64,000 nucleotides of DNA from Flavobacterium gelidicaeli (GTDB lineage: Bacteria; Bacteroidota; Bacteroidia; Flavobacteriales; Flavobacteriaceae): contig NZ_JABSNK010000005.1 in assembly GCF_013294005.1 (NCBI RefSeq), positions 1 through 64,000 of the forward strand. Direction: 5' to 3'. The notes under the pieces were generated by a model. The model saw only the letters and a list, made by a program, of their open reading frames with translations. It was not told the origin of the DNA and ran no database searches. The first letter of the stretch is position 1. The number at the start of each line of letters is the position of its first letter. The translations under genes and the position numbers were made by a program. Positions 54,728 to 63,406 of the stretch are shown in pieces.

Positions 54728-55585
54728 TTAAATCGCTTTCAAACTCAAATCCATGTTATAAATAGAATGCGTCAATGCACCCGAAGAAATATAATTTACA
54801 CCACAATTAGCATAATGCCTTATGGTTTCCTCATTAATGTTTCCTGATGACTCTGTTAAACATTTATCACCTATTATTTGCACCGCTTCTTTGGTCATTT
54901 TATAATCAAAATTATCTAATAAGATGCGATAAACACCACCTGCTTCAAGGATTTCCTTTACTTCAGTAAGGTCCCTGGCTTCAACAATAATTTTTAAATC
55001 TCTATTTGTTTCTTTAAGATACGCTTTAGTTTTGGCTATTGCCAATGCAATCCCTCCAGCAAAATCAATATGATTATCTTTAAGCATAATCATGTCATAG
55101 AGCGCAAAGCGATGGTTCTCGCCTCCTCCTAATGTAACTGCCCATTTTTCAGCAACACGAAATCCTGGTGTTGTTTTACGAGTGTCTAAAACTTTTGTTT
55201 GAGTTCCTTCAAGCAATTTCACGTAGCTATTTGTTTTTGTAGCAATGGCTGACATACGTTGCATTGAATTCAATACCATGCGTTCTGCCTTTAAAATAGA
55301 TTGCGAACTACCCGAAACATGAAAGACAATATCACCATATTTTACAGCAACCCCATCTTCAATAAAAGTTTCAACAACTAGTTCAGGATCAACATAATTA
55401 AAGATCATTTTAGCAAAAGCTACTCCTGCAATTATCCCGTTATCTTTGACTAAAAGTTTTGCTTTTCCTTGTGCCGTTTCTGGAATACAAGCTAACGAAC
55501 TATGGTCGCCATCGCCTACATCCTCACGGATAGCATTAGCAATTAATAGTTGTAACTCGGTTTCAAATTGTTTTTGACTAATCAT
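54728..55585 (-). CDS. nadC: Nicotinate-nucleotide pyrophosphorylase (carboxylating) NadC
   Basis: A 285-residue quinolinate phosphoribosyltransferase of de novo NAD synthesis. Typical segments are EDVGDGDHSSLACIP near the N-terminus, SAIATKTNSYV, TKVLDTRKTTPGFRVAEKWAV (phosphoribosyl and quinolinate site), GGGENHRFALYDMIMLKDNH and ESSGNINEETIRHYA. Length normal. First gene of the minus-strand run nadC-yihY-DUF2147-priA. Confidence 0.96.
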   Translation of the reverse strand: MISQKQFETELQLLIANAIREDVGDGDHSSLACIPETAQGKAKLLVKDNGIIAGVAFAKMIFNYVDPELVVETFIEDGVAVKYGDIVFHVSGSSQSILKAERMVLNSMQRMSAIATKTNSYVKLLEGTQTKVLDTRKTTPGFRVAEKWAVTLGGGENHRFALYDMIMLKDNHIDFAGGIALAIAKTKAYLKETNRDLKIIVEARDLTEVKEILEAGGVYRILLDNFDYKMTKEAVQIIGDKCLTESSGNINEETIRHYANCGVNYISSGALTHSIYNMDLSLKAI

Positions 55586-55844
55586 TTTATAAGAAGTTTA
55601 TATACTGCTAAAGTAGTCGTTTTTTAACGTATTGAAAAATTTGTTTTCTAAAAATATTCGCATGCTAGAAATTCAAATTGCTAGGCTTTCGCCAAAATAA
55701 AACGCAACAAACTAAAACAGAATGCTAAAATTTAAATAAAAAACGAACATTTAATCTAGTAATGTTTACTTTTATTCTTTTTAAAAAATTACAGCAGCAC
55801 AAAAACATTTTACATCACAAAAAACATCTCTTAAATCACTTATA

Positions 55845-56894
55845 ATGCCGATTTCAAAAATCATTCTTTATTTTTTTAGTTTCTTACTAACCGTTACTGT
55901 GTTGCTGCCTTTAGTAAAAAAAGATTTTTGGGTTTTTAGAGTTTTTGACTACCCTCGTTTACAAAAATTTGTCATTACAGCAATACTCATAACGGCATGG
56001 TTACTATTTTTTAGAGATAGTAAATTGCTCCTTGATTGGGCTATAATTGTTTTTCTAGGACTTACCTTTATACATCTATTTTATGTCATTTTACCTTTTA
56101 CTTTTTTAAGTAAAACCATGATTAACAAAGTAAAAGTGCCTAATAATGAAACATTAAAACTACTGGTAGCTAATGTTTATCAATACAATGAAAGTCATCA
56201 TAAATTACTTGACCTAATTGAGAAAAAAGATCCTGATATTATTTTTTTGCTAGAAACCAATCAAAAATGGCTTGACGCGGTAAAAAATCTTAGAGAAACC
56301 TACCCTCATTATATAGAAATCCCCCAAGAAAACACATATGGTTTGCTTTTTTACAGCAAACTACCTTTAAAAAAGCAACAAATTAATTACTTAATTGATG
56401 ATGAAATCCCATCTATCATTGCTGATGTAATCTATAATAATCAAACAGTTAGAATTTACGGTTTGCACCCCACCCCTCCTGTTCCTCAAGAAAATAAATT
56501 TAGCACTGAGAGAGATGCCGAAATTTTAATGGTTGGTAAAATGGCTAAAGAGTATAAAAATCCTTGTTTAGTTATGGGAGATATGAATGATGTGGCATGG
56601 AGCTATACAACTGAATTGTTTTTAAAAACTAGTGAATTAATGGATCCTCGTCGTGGTCGCGGCATGTATAGTACTTTTCATGCTAAAAAGATTTTACTGA
56701 GATGGCCATTAGATCACTACTTTTTAAGCAGTCATTTTAGATTGGTAAAAATGAACGTCGAGAAATCTATTGATTCTGATCATTTCCCTATCAGTATTAG
56801 TGTCGTTATTGCGCACAAAGACGAGGCGGATAAAGAGGACAAGGCTTTAGCCAATGAAAAAATTGCGGCTGGCATCAACGGAGAACCCTTATAA
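55845..56894 (+). CDS. Membrane-anchored endonuclease/exonuclease/phosphatase family protein
   Basis: A 349-residue protein with three N-terminal transmembrane helices (about 5-25, 40-60, 65-90), then an EEP catalytic domain. Active-site blocks are LLVANVYQYN, IIFLLETNQ (metal Glu), YGLHPTPP (His), VMGDMNDVAW (GDxN), RWPLDHYFLS and DSDHFPISI (Asp-His). This topology places the domain outside the cytoplasm, so phospholipid or another extracytoplasmic phosphodiester is a more likely substrate than DNA. First gene of a plus-strand run toward rlmH; no clear -7 element upstream. Confidence 0.9.
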   Translation: MPISKIILYFFSFLLTVTVLLPLVKKDFWVFRVFDYPRLQKFVITAILITAWLLFFRDSKLLLDWAIIVFLGLTFIHLFYVILPFTFLSKTMINKVKVPNNETLKLLVANVYQYNESHHKLLDLIEKKDPDIIFLLETNQKWLDAVKNLRETYPHYIEIPQENTYGLLFYSKLPLKKQQINYLIDDEIPSIIADVIYNNQTVRIYGLHPTPPVPQENKFSTERDAEILMVGKMAKEYKNPCLVMGDMNDVAWSYTTELFLKTSELMDPRRGRGMYSTFHAKKILLRWPLDHYFLSSHFRLVKMNVEKSIDSDHFPISISVVIAHKDEADKEDKALANEKIAAGINGEPL

Positions 56895-56990
56895 CAATAA
56901 AATTCAATTGCCACCACGCTAAATCTTTTACGATACTAATTTTAGCTTTTTCAACAATTTTGTACTAATTTGGTTCAAAACCTCTACGCT

Positions 56991-58271
56991 ATGAATGAAA
57001 ACATACTCTTTGTTATTCAACGCATAAAAGAAAAATTATGGTTCCGACCAGTAATTTTCTGTATCCTTTCTATTCTAGGAGCCCTGGTTGCACAATTAGC
57101 AGATAGTACTCGTTTACACGAATTGGTTCCTGAAATAAAAAACGAATCGCTATCTGAATTACTGAATGTTATTGCTGCCAGCATGCTTGTAATTGCTACA
57201 TTTACAGTAGGATCTATGTTATCTGCTTTTGCGGCAGCAAGCAATACGGCTACTCCCCGATCTTTAAAACTAATCATTACAGATGACGTTTCTCAAAATG
57301 CGCTTTCCGTTTTCATTGGCTCATTTATCTTTAGCATCGTTGCCTTAGTTGCTTTAAAAAATGGTTATTATAGCAAGGCAGGTCTCTTTACGTTGTTTGT
57401 ATTTACTTTACTCTTTTTTAGTTTAGTAATCCTTACCTTTTTACGTTGGGTAGAACGTATTTCTAGATTAGGTAGAATGGGACATACCATAAAAGTAATT
57501 GAAGACGCTACTGCAAATGCAATCAACAATCGGCTAGCTTCGCCTACGCTACATGGAATAAAAGTAAACCCAAATCAAGAGAAAGGCATCCCAATTTATA
57601 GTGAATTAACTGGCTATGTCGTAAAAATAAACATGGCTGAATTACAAAAAATAGCTGCAAAAATTGATGCTGTTTTCACCATAAATGCCCTTCCTGGAAA
57701 ATTCATTTCATTAGACCAACCTTTACTGTATATCGTTTCTCAAACTAGCAATACAGCAGTAGTTGATTATCAAACCTTAAAAAAGGCTTTTACAGTTTCA
57801 CACATGCGTTATTTTGATGAGGATCCACGCTTTGGACTTATTACGCTAAGCGAAATTGCCAGTCGAGCACTCTCTCCCGCTGTGAACGATCCTGGAACCG
57901 CAATCCAAATCATCAGTAGTCATGTGCGCCTATTTACATTATGGAATATTACCGTCAACACTGCTCCATTAAATAAAGTTCTTTATGATCGAATAGCTGT
58001 TCCTGAACTTGTTATATCTGATTTATTTGAAGATGCTTTTAGACCCATTGCTAGAGATGGTGCTGCAAATATTGAAGTAATGATCCGACTCCAAAAAGCA
58101 TTTTGCTCCCTCACAAACATCGCTCAAAAAGACATTCAAGCAGCATGCTCACATAATTCTATTCAAGCATTTGAAAGAGCTAAAACCGTAATGAAACTCG
58201 AAGCAGACATACTCCTTTTAGAAAAAGAAAGTTTATTTACAAAACAATTTAAACAAAGCGCATTACTTTAG
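56991..58271 (+). CDS. DUF2254 family membrane protein
   Basis: A protein of about 426 residues starting MNENILFVIQRIKEKLWFRP. Four transmembrane helices (PVIFCILSILGALVA; ELLNVIAASMLVIATFTVGS; ALSVFIGSFIFSIVALVAL; LFTLFVFTLLFFSLVILTFL) are followed by a large cytosolic part containing GLITLSEIASRALSPAVNDPGTA, the DUF2254 signature. Family function is unknown. The ATG at 56991 is preferred to an in-frame TTG at 56970. It lies between EEP and MscS genes, consistent with an envelope-homeostasis cluster. Confidence 0.87.
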   Translation: MNENILFVIQRIKEKLWFRPVIFCILSILGALVAQLADSTRLHELVPEIKNESLSELLNVIAASMLVIATFTVGSMLSAFAAASNTATPRSLKLIITDDVSQNALSVFIGSFIFSIVALVALKNGYYSKAGLFTLFVFTLLFFSLVILTFLRWVERISRLGRMGHTIKVIEDATANAINNRLASPTLHGIKVNPNQEKGIPIYSELTGYVVKINMAELQKIAAKIDAVFTINALPGKFISLDQPLLYIVSQTSNTAVVDYQTLKKAFTVSHMRYFDEDPRFGLITLSEIASRALSPAVNDPGTAIQIISSHVRLFTLWNITVNTAPLNKVLYDRIAVPELVISDLFEDAFRPIARDGAANIEVMIRLQKAFCSLTNIAQKDIQAACSHNSIQAFERAKTVMKLEADILLLEKESLFTKQFKQSALL

Positions 58272-58332
58272 GCATTTTATTTATTTTTACGCTCTTGTTA
58301 ACGCCTACATTTTATCTCATAATACTAATTTT

Positions 58333-60258
58333 ATGTTTTCATATAAAAAATATTCAGCAATTTTAATTGCTATGAAATCACTTGTTTTTAGCTTTTTATT
58401 GTTCCTTTTAACACTAAATACTACCGCACAAGAAACGGTAAAACAAAAGGATACTACAACCGTAAAAAATGATTCGGTTAATACCGCTATTATCAAGAAT
58501 TTTAATCAAAAAATTGCAATTATTGAATCACAAAGAGTGAGTGATTCTATTAAGAAAGCAACTCTTGAAGCACAAATATTGTCTTTAAAAACTACAGATA
58601 ATCTAAAAAAAGACGAACTACAAAAACAATTACAAGAATTATATTCTAAAGAGAACAAACGCTTAGAGCAAAAGAAAGCGCAAATTGATTTATTGCGCCT
58701 TACGGCAAAAGGATACCCTGTTATGGGGTTCTTCAATGATACACTTTTTACTATTTACAGTAAATTAGGAAGCTTTTCAGCAAAAGATAGAGCGGATGCC
58801 ATTTCTAGCAGAATAAAAAAACTAGGAAACGATTACGGATTTAAAAGTGATTCTCTAAAAGTGATCGAAGCAGAAACTACTGAGGATTTAATGTACAAAG
58901 AAAGCATTGTGATTAGTATCTCTGAGAATGATATTCTATGGAACAACACTACTAAAAAAGACTTGGCCGCAAAATATAAAAAAATAATTTCTGACGCTGT
59001 AACCACCTACAAACAAGAAACTGACATTGCAACACTAGCTCAAGAAATAGGACTTGCATTATTAGTACTAGTCATCATGGGAGTACTGATTTTCTATTTG
59101 AGGAAATTTTTTAATTGGATTGCTATTAAAATTCAAAATGAAGAAAACAAACGAATAAAAGGAATAAAAATTCGGAATTTCACACTTTTCGACGCCAAGC
59201 AACAAGTAAACGCCTTGTTGAATGTCAATACGGTCTTAAAATGGATCTTCATTTTACTAATGGTTTACATTGCTTTACCAATACTTTTTGGAATTTTTCC
59301 TTGGACAAAGGATTTTGCCGGAACCCTCTTTGGATACATCCTAAATCCGCTTAAAAAAATAGCTATTGGTTTTTGGAATTACCTTCCTAATCTAATTACA
59401 ATACTGGTTATCATTTTTGTTTTTAGGTATGTTCTAAAAGCAATTAAATTCCTTAAAAATGAAATACATACGGGTAATTTAGAAATCCCTGGATTCTACG
59501 CAGATTGGGCAAATCCCACTTACCAAATAATCAGAGTAATCGTTTTTGCATTTATGGTGATCGTAATTTTTCCGTATTTACCCGGTAGTGATTCTCCTGT
59601 TTTTCAAGGAGTTTCGGTTTTTCTTGGTTTTTTATTTACCTTTGGATCTGCAGGGTCACTTTCGAACATTATAGCTGGTTTGATTTTAACATATATGCGT
59701 TTGTTTAAAATTGGTGACCGCGTAAAAATTGGGGAAGTTGTTGGTGATGTTATCGAAAAATCACTACTCGTAACTAGAATACGAACTATTAAAAACGAAA
59801 TAATTTCTATTCCAAATTCTACTGTAATGGGGAGTCACACCATCAACTATAGCAGTGATGCACCAGAAAAAGGGCTCATTATTCACAGCACTGTTACGAT
59901 AGGTTATGATGTTCCTTGGAAATTAATGCACGACGTTTTAATTGAAGCCGCTTCAAAAACACCGCTTGTACTCCCAGATCCTAAGCCATTTGTACTTCAA
60001 ACGAGTTTAGATGATTTTTATGTTTCTTACGAAATTAACGCTTACGTAAAAGAACCAAATAAACAGGCCATAATCTACTCTGACTTGCACCAGAATATTC
60101 AAGATGTATGCAACGAAAAAGGAATAGAAATCATGTCTCCACATTATCGTGCCGCAAGAGATGGAAATACATCAACCATTCCTGCTAGTTATTTAGGAAA
60201 AGAATATAAGGCGCCCTCTTTTAATGTCAATTTTAAAAACCAAGCAGAAAAAGAGTAA
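58333..60258 (+). CDS. MscS family mechanosensitive channel with periplasmic domain
   Basis: A 641-residue protein. A signal peptide (ending LNTTAQ, best start 58372) precedes a Lys/Glu-rich periplasmic region of about 200 residues with coiled-coil character (about 55-125). Four or five transmembrane helices then lead into the MscS core GFLFTFGSAGSLSNIIAGLIL and YMRLFKIGDRVKIGEVVGDV, followed by the cytosolic vestibule beta and alpha/beta domains (IIHSTVTIGYDVPW ... SPHYRAARDGN). Gates under membrane tension to release solutes. The large periplasmic part is an MscM/YnaI-like elaboration. A terminator follows. Confidence 0.92.
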   Translation: MFSYKKYSAILIAMKSLVFSFLLFLLTLNTTAQETVKQKDTTTVKNDSVNTAIIKNFNQKIAIIESQRVSDSIKKATLEAQILSLKTTDNLKKDELQKQLQELYSKENKRLEQKKAQIDLLRLTAKGYPVMGFFNDTLFTIYSKLGSFSAKDRADAISSRIKKLGNDYGFKSDSLKVIEAETTEDLMYKESIVISISENDILWNNTTKKDLAAKYKKIISDAVTTYKQETDIATLAQEIGLALLVLVIMGVLIFYLRKFFNWIAIKIQNEENKRIKGIKIRNFTLFDAKQQVNALLNVNTVLKWIFILLMVYIALPILFGIFPWTKDFAGTLFGYILNPLKKIAIGFWNYLPNLITILVIIFVFRYVLKAIKFLKNEIHTGNLEIPGFYADWANPTYQIIRVIVFAFMVIVIFPYLPGSDSPVFQGVSVFLGFLFTFGSAGSLSNIIAGLILTYMRLFKIGDRVKIGEVVGDVIEKSLLVTRIRTIKNEIISIPNSTVMGSHTINYSSDAPEKGLIIHSTVTIGYDVPWKLMHDVLIEAASKTPLVLPDPKPFVLQTSLDDFYVSYEINAYVKEPNKQAIIYSDLHQNIQDVCNEKGIEIMSPHYRAARDGNTSTIPASYLGKEYKAPSFNVNFKNQAEKE

Positions 60259-60282
60259 AAACGACTCATAAATAAATTATAA

Positions 60283-60318
60283 ACGGCTTGTATAAACTAA
60301 ATTATACAAGCCATTTTG
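60283..60318 (+). terminator. Terminator of the mscS-like gene
   Basis: GGCTTGTATAA (60285-60295) pairs perfectly with TTATACAAGCC (60302-60312) around a 6-nt loop, followed by ATTTTGT. Confidence 0.85.
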
Positions 60319-60373
60319 TACAACAATGAGCCCTTGCTTACTCACTCTATTTTTTTTTAATCTCATAATCTAT

Positions 60374-60381
60374 TATCTTTG
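60374..60381 (+). promoter_or_regulatory. Candidate -7 element for the adenosine deaminase gene
   Basis: TATCTTTG matches TAnnTTTG about 105 bp upstream of the start codon. No -33 TTG at the right spacing is seen, so support is modest. Confidence 0.4.
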
Positions 60382-60485
60382 CTCAGTTTTAGAGTAAAAT
60401 GTAAGCCATCATACAAATGATTAAACTTCAAATCACTTGAAAGCTTACTAAAAAAACATCTCATTACCCATACTAAATTCAACTT

Positions 60486-61904
60486 ATGAAAATATATATT
60501 ACCCTGATACTTTCGGCTATAATAAACTTAAGTCAAGCTCAAAATGCCAACAACTATTTTGAAAAAATAAGAAATAACGAAGCCGAATTAACTGCTTTTT
60601 TTGCACAAATGCCTAAAGGTGGTGACTTGCACCATCATTTTAGTGGTTCAATTTATGCTGAACCCATGCTTGAAGACGCTATAAATGACGATTTTTATTT
60701 GAATACTACCACAATGGAAGTGCTTAAAGAAAAACCTGCTACAGGAAATTGGGAGCAATTTTCAAGTATTAGTAAACGTGGTGAATTATATGCTTACAAG
60801 CAAAAAATAATGGAAAAATGGTCTGCTAAGGATTATAACGGCGTGAGCTATCCTTCTGACAAATTATTTTTTGAATCTTTTGGAAAATTTAGTCCTGCTA
60901 TTCCTGGCCATTTTGGAGAAGGTTTATTGGAACTAAAAAACAGAGCCATCTCAGAAAACTTAAGTTACATTGAAACACAATTATCTACGATTCCGTCAGA
61001 CATTAATACAGCTGACTTGACTGATTTTAATGCACAACTAAGACAAGCAGCTGCAAATAAAGATGAGAAAGCCGTAAAAAAAATATTAGAATCACTTTAC
61101 AAAACTTTTCAAAAAAGAGAAGCTAAGAAAGATGCGCAAAATTTCAATACTAATTTTGTTGCAAAAATGCACAATGATTTAAAGATTGACGATGCTAATT
61201 TCACTATGCGTTACCAGAATTTTGTTTTGCGTTTCATGGAACCGGTTGATTTATTCAAAAACTTAGTTGTCGCTTTTATCTCTGCTGATTCAAGTGATTT
61301 AATGGCTGGGGTTAACATTGTCTCTCCAGAAGACGGCGAAACATCAATGAAAGATTACTGGTTGCACATGGTTATGTTTAACTATTGCCACAGTGTTTTT
61401 CCTAATGTAAAATACACGCTACATGCAGGTGAATTGACTTTAGGTTTAGTTCAACCCGAAGATTTAACATGGCATATTAATGATGCTATTTATGTTGCTG
61501 GAGCAAACCGTATAGGACACGGTGTAGATATGGCGTATGAAAAAAACTCGTATTCCTTATTGCAATACATGGCAAAACAGCATATTCCTATTGAGATAAA
61601 CCTGGTAAGTAACGAGTTTATTTTAAGGGTTAAAGAAAATCGTCATCCTGTTTCACTATACAAAGAATTTAATGTACCTATTGTTATCAGTACTGACGAT
61701 GCTGGAATACTACGTACAAATATGACAGAACAATATGTTTTATTAGCTAAAAGATATCAAGATGTGAACTACGCTGACATTAAACAATACGTGTACAACA
61801 GTATCAATTATAGTTTTATAAAAGATACTAAAGTAAAGCAGCAATTATTGAATGATTTAGATCAAAGATTTGCTAAATTTGAGGCTAATTTTCCTTTAAA
61901 ATAA
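60486..61904 (+). CDS. Secreted adenosine deaminase family protein (ADGF-like)
   Basis: A 472-residue exported protein; residues 1-19 are a signal peptide (NLSQAQ). The amidohydrolase site has the metal motif GGDLHHHFSG (H49-H51), the catalytic HAGE in KYTLHAGELTLG, the histidine segment NRIGHGVDMAYE and the metal/catalytic Asp pair in STDDAGIL. Length and secretion recall ADGF/ADA2 enzymes rather than the cytosolic form of about 340 residues. It should convert adenosine to inosine outside the cytoplasm, feeding nucleoside salvage together with the exported 5'-nucleotidase elsewhere in this window. A -7 candidate lies at 60374. Confidence 0.9.
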   Translation: MKIYITLILSAIINLSQAQNANNYFEKIRNNEAELTAFFAQMPKGGDLHHHFSGSIYAEPMLEDAINDDFYLNTTTMEVLKEKPATGNWEQFSSISKRGELYAYKQKIMEKWSAKDYNGVSYPSDKLFFESFGKFSPAIPGHFGEGLLELKNRAISENLSYIETQLSTIPSDINTADLTDFNAQLRQAAANKDEKAVKKILESLYKTFQKREAKKDAQNFNTNFVAKMHNDLKIDDANFTMRYQNFVLRFMEPVDLFKNLVVAFISADSSDLMAGVNIVSPEDGETSMKDYWLHMVMFNYCHSVFPNVKYTLHAGELTLGLVQPEDLTWHINDAIYVAGANRIGHGVDMAYEKNSYSLLQYMAKQHIPIEINLVSNEFILRVKENRHPVSLYKEFNVPIVISTDDAGILRTNMTEQYVLLAKRYQDVNYADIKQYVYNSINYSFIKDTKVKQQLLNDLDQRFAKFEANFPLK

Positions 61905-61909
61905 AAATA

Positions 61910-62206
61910 ATGATTCTAGAAACCGCTATTCTCTATGTAAAAAAGGGAGAAGAGAAACAATTTGAGCGTGATTTTAAAATTGCAAGTCAATACATTAGCA
62001 CGATTAATGGTTATCTAGGACACAGTTTAAGGAAATGTTTAGAGCAAGAAAATAAATATTTACTTCTTGTAGATTGGGCAAAACTAGAAGACCACACCGT
62101 AGGTTTTAGAACATCAAAAGAATATTTAGAATGGAAAAAATTACTCCATCACTATTATGATCCATTTCCTGTTGTTGAACATTATGAAATAGTACAACAA
62201 TATTAA
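61910..62206 (+). CDS. Antibiotic biosynthesis monooxygenase (ABM) domain protein
   Basis: A 98-residue ferredoxin-like ABM-fold protein: MILETAILYVKKGEEKQFERDFKIA, a central GYLGHSLRKCLEQENKYLLLVDW strand pair and HYYDPFPVVEHYEIVQQY at the end. Such small dimers include quinol oxygenases and heme-degrading enzymes; here no cofactor-binding residues stand out. It starts 5 bp after the deaminase stop, so it is co-transcribed with it. The specific substrate is unknown. Confidence 0.85.
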   Translation: MILETAILYVKKGEEKQFERDFKIASQYISTINGYLGHSLRKCLEQENKYLLLVDWAKLEDHTVGFRTSKEYLEWKKLLHHYYDPFPVVEHYEIVQQY

Positions 62207-62263
62207 ATTATCAAAAAGTAAAACCGTTACATAACTGTTTTGTTATCCAGAAAAACTTAAATA

Positions 62264-62737
62264 ATGAACATCAAACTTATTGCTATTGGTAAAACCGATA
62301 ATAAAGCATTACAGACTTTAATTGACGATTATACAAAGCGTTTGTCATTTTATATCAAATTTGATTTAGAAATTATTCCGGATATAAAAAATGTAAAAAA
62401 CTTATCAGAAAGTCAACAAAAAGAAAAAGAAGGCGAGCTAATTTTAGCAAAAGTTACTGCCACGGAACAACTTGTATTATTAGATGAAAACGGAAAGAAC
62501 TTCTCTAGCGTAGGTTTCTCAGAAGAATTGCAAAAGAAAATGAACTCCGGGATCAAGACATTAGTTTTTGTAATTGGTGGCCCCTACGGTTTTTCGGATA
62601 CGGTCTACGCCAAAGCACAAGGAAAAATATCACTTTCATTAATGACTTTTTCACATCAAATGGTGCGCTTATTTTTTATCGAACAATTGTATCGCGGATT
62701 TACAATATTAAGAAACGAGCCGTACCACCATCAGTAA
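62264..62737 (+). CDS. rlmH: 23S rRNA pseudouridine-1915 N3-methyltransferase RlmH
   Basis: A 157-residue SPOUT-class methyltransferase. Signatures are the start MNIKLIAIGKT, FVIGGPYGFSDTV (SAM-binding knot) and KISLSLMTFSHQMVRLFFIEQLYRGFTILRNEPYHHQ at the C-terminus. It methylates pseudouridine 1915 of 23S rRNA helix 69 on 70S ribosomes. Size is normal. It lies 57 bp after the ABM gene. Confidence 0.96.
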   Translation: MNIKLIAIGKTDNKALQTLIDDYTKRLSFYIKFDLEIIPDIKNVKNLSESQQKEKEGELILAKVTATEQLVLLDENGKNFSSVGFSEELQKKMNSGIKTLVFVIGGPYGFSDTVYAKAQGKISLSLMTFSHQMVRLFFIEQLYRGFTILRNEPYHHQ

Positions 62738-62776
62738 TTTTTTATCAATATTCTGTTTTCTATATTTAGTTTAATA

Positions 62777-63406
62777 TTAATAGATGAATTCCTCAGGGGT
62801 TTCTTTAGTAAAAGAATCTAATTCTCTAATAATAACTTTGGTGCTTACATATTCCTGAAAACTCATGTTTTTATCAAAAGCCAAAACAATTGTAGGCGAA
62901 ACTTCAAATTTTAAGCGGTTCATGTAATTTAAAATCTCTGTTCTTTTTATATTAGTACTATTAACTAAAACAGAATCTGATCCTTTTTTAAAATAAAAAA
63001 TCAAACCTTCTTTTAATGGCTTTTCCATATTATAATACACATTTGTAAAAGGGATAAAAGCCATGTTCCTACCAATGCTATCAGCGTAAGCGTAATAATT
63101 TTCGGCTAGTTCATTTTTATGCGCAACTTCCTCTCGTTTTTTAGTTTGCAATTTAATGACTTCTGGAACAACTAATTTAAGAGGCAGACGCTTGTCGATA
63201 TTTAGAATCCAATTTGTCGAAATAATGCTGTTCTTTCTATTGAGTTCTGCTATTGTATCGCTGTCTTTAGTTCTAAAAAAAATATAAATAGGCGAATGAT
63301 CTTGAACATCACCTACGATGGTATGGTATGCTTTTGGCAATAAAATATCTTCTTTATTTCCGCAAGAAAACAAGAATAAAAACACTATTATAATACTATA
63401 TTTCAT
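62777..63406 (-). CDS. Lipoprotein of unknown function upstream of the window edge
   Basis: A 209-residue lipoprotein with signal MKYSIIIVFLFLFSC (Cys15). The mature part is mostly alpha/beta. The C-terminal segment FEVSPTIVLAFDKNMSFQEYVST is reminiscent of the periplasmic domain of ExbD-type proteins, and a similar pattern may occur earlier, but this is weak. No catalytic motif is visible. Its start overlaps the folP stop by 4 bp (ATGA-type arrangement), so it is translated after folP on the same mRNA. Probable role: envelope protein, otherwise unknown. Confidence 0.65.
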   Translation of the reverse strand: MKYSIIIVFLFLFSCGNKEDILLPKAYHTIVGDVQDHSPIYIFFRTKDSDTIAELNRKNSIISTNWILNIDKRLPLKLVVPEVIKLQTKKREEVAHKNELAENYYAYADSIGRNMAFIPFTNVYYNMEKPLKEGLIFYFKKGSDSVLVNSTNIKRTEILNYMNRLKFEVSPTIVLAFDKNMSFQEYVSTKVIIRELDSFTKETPEEFIY

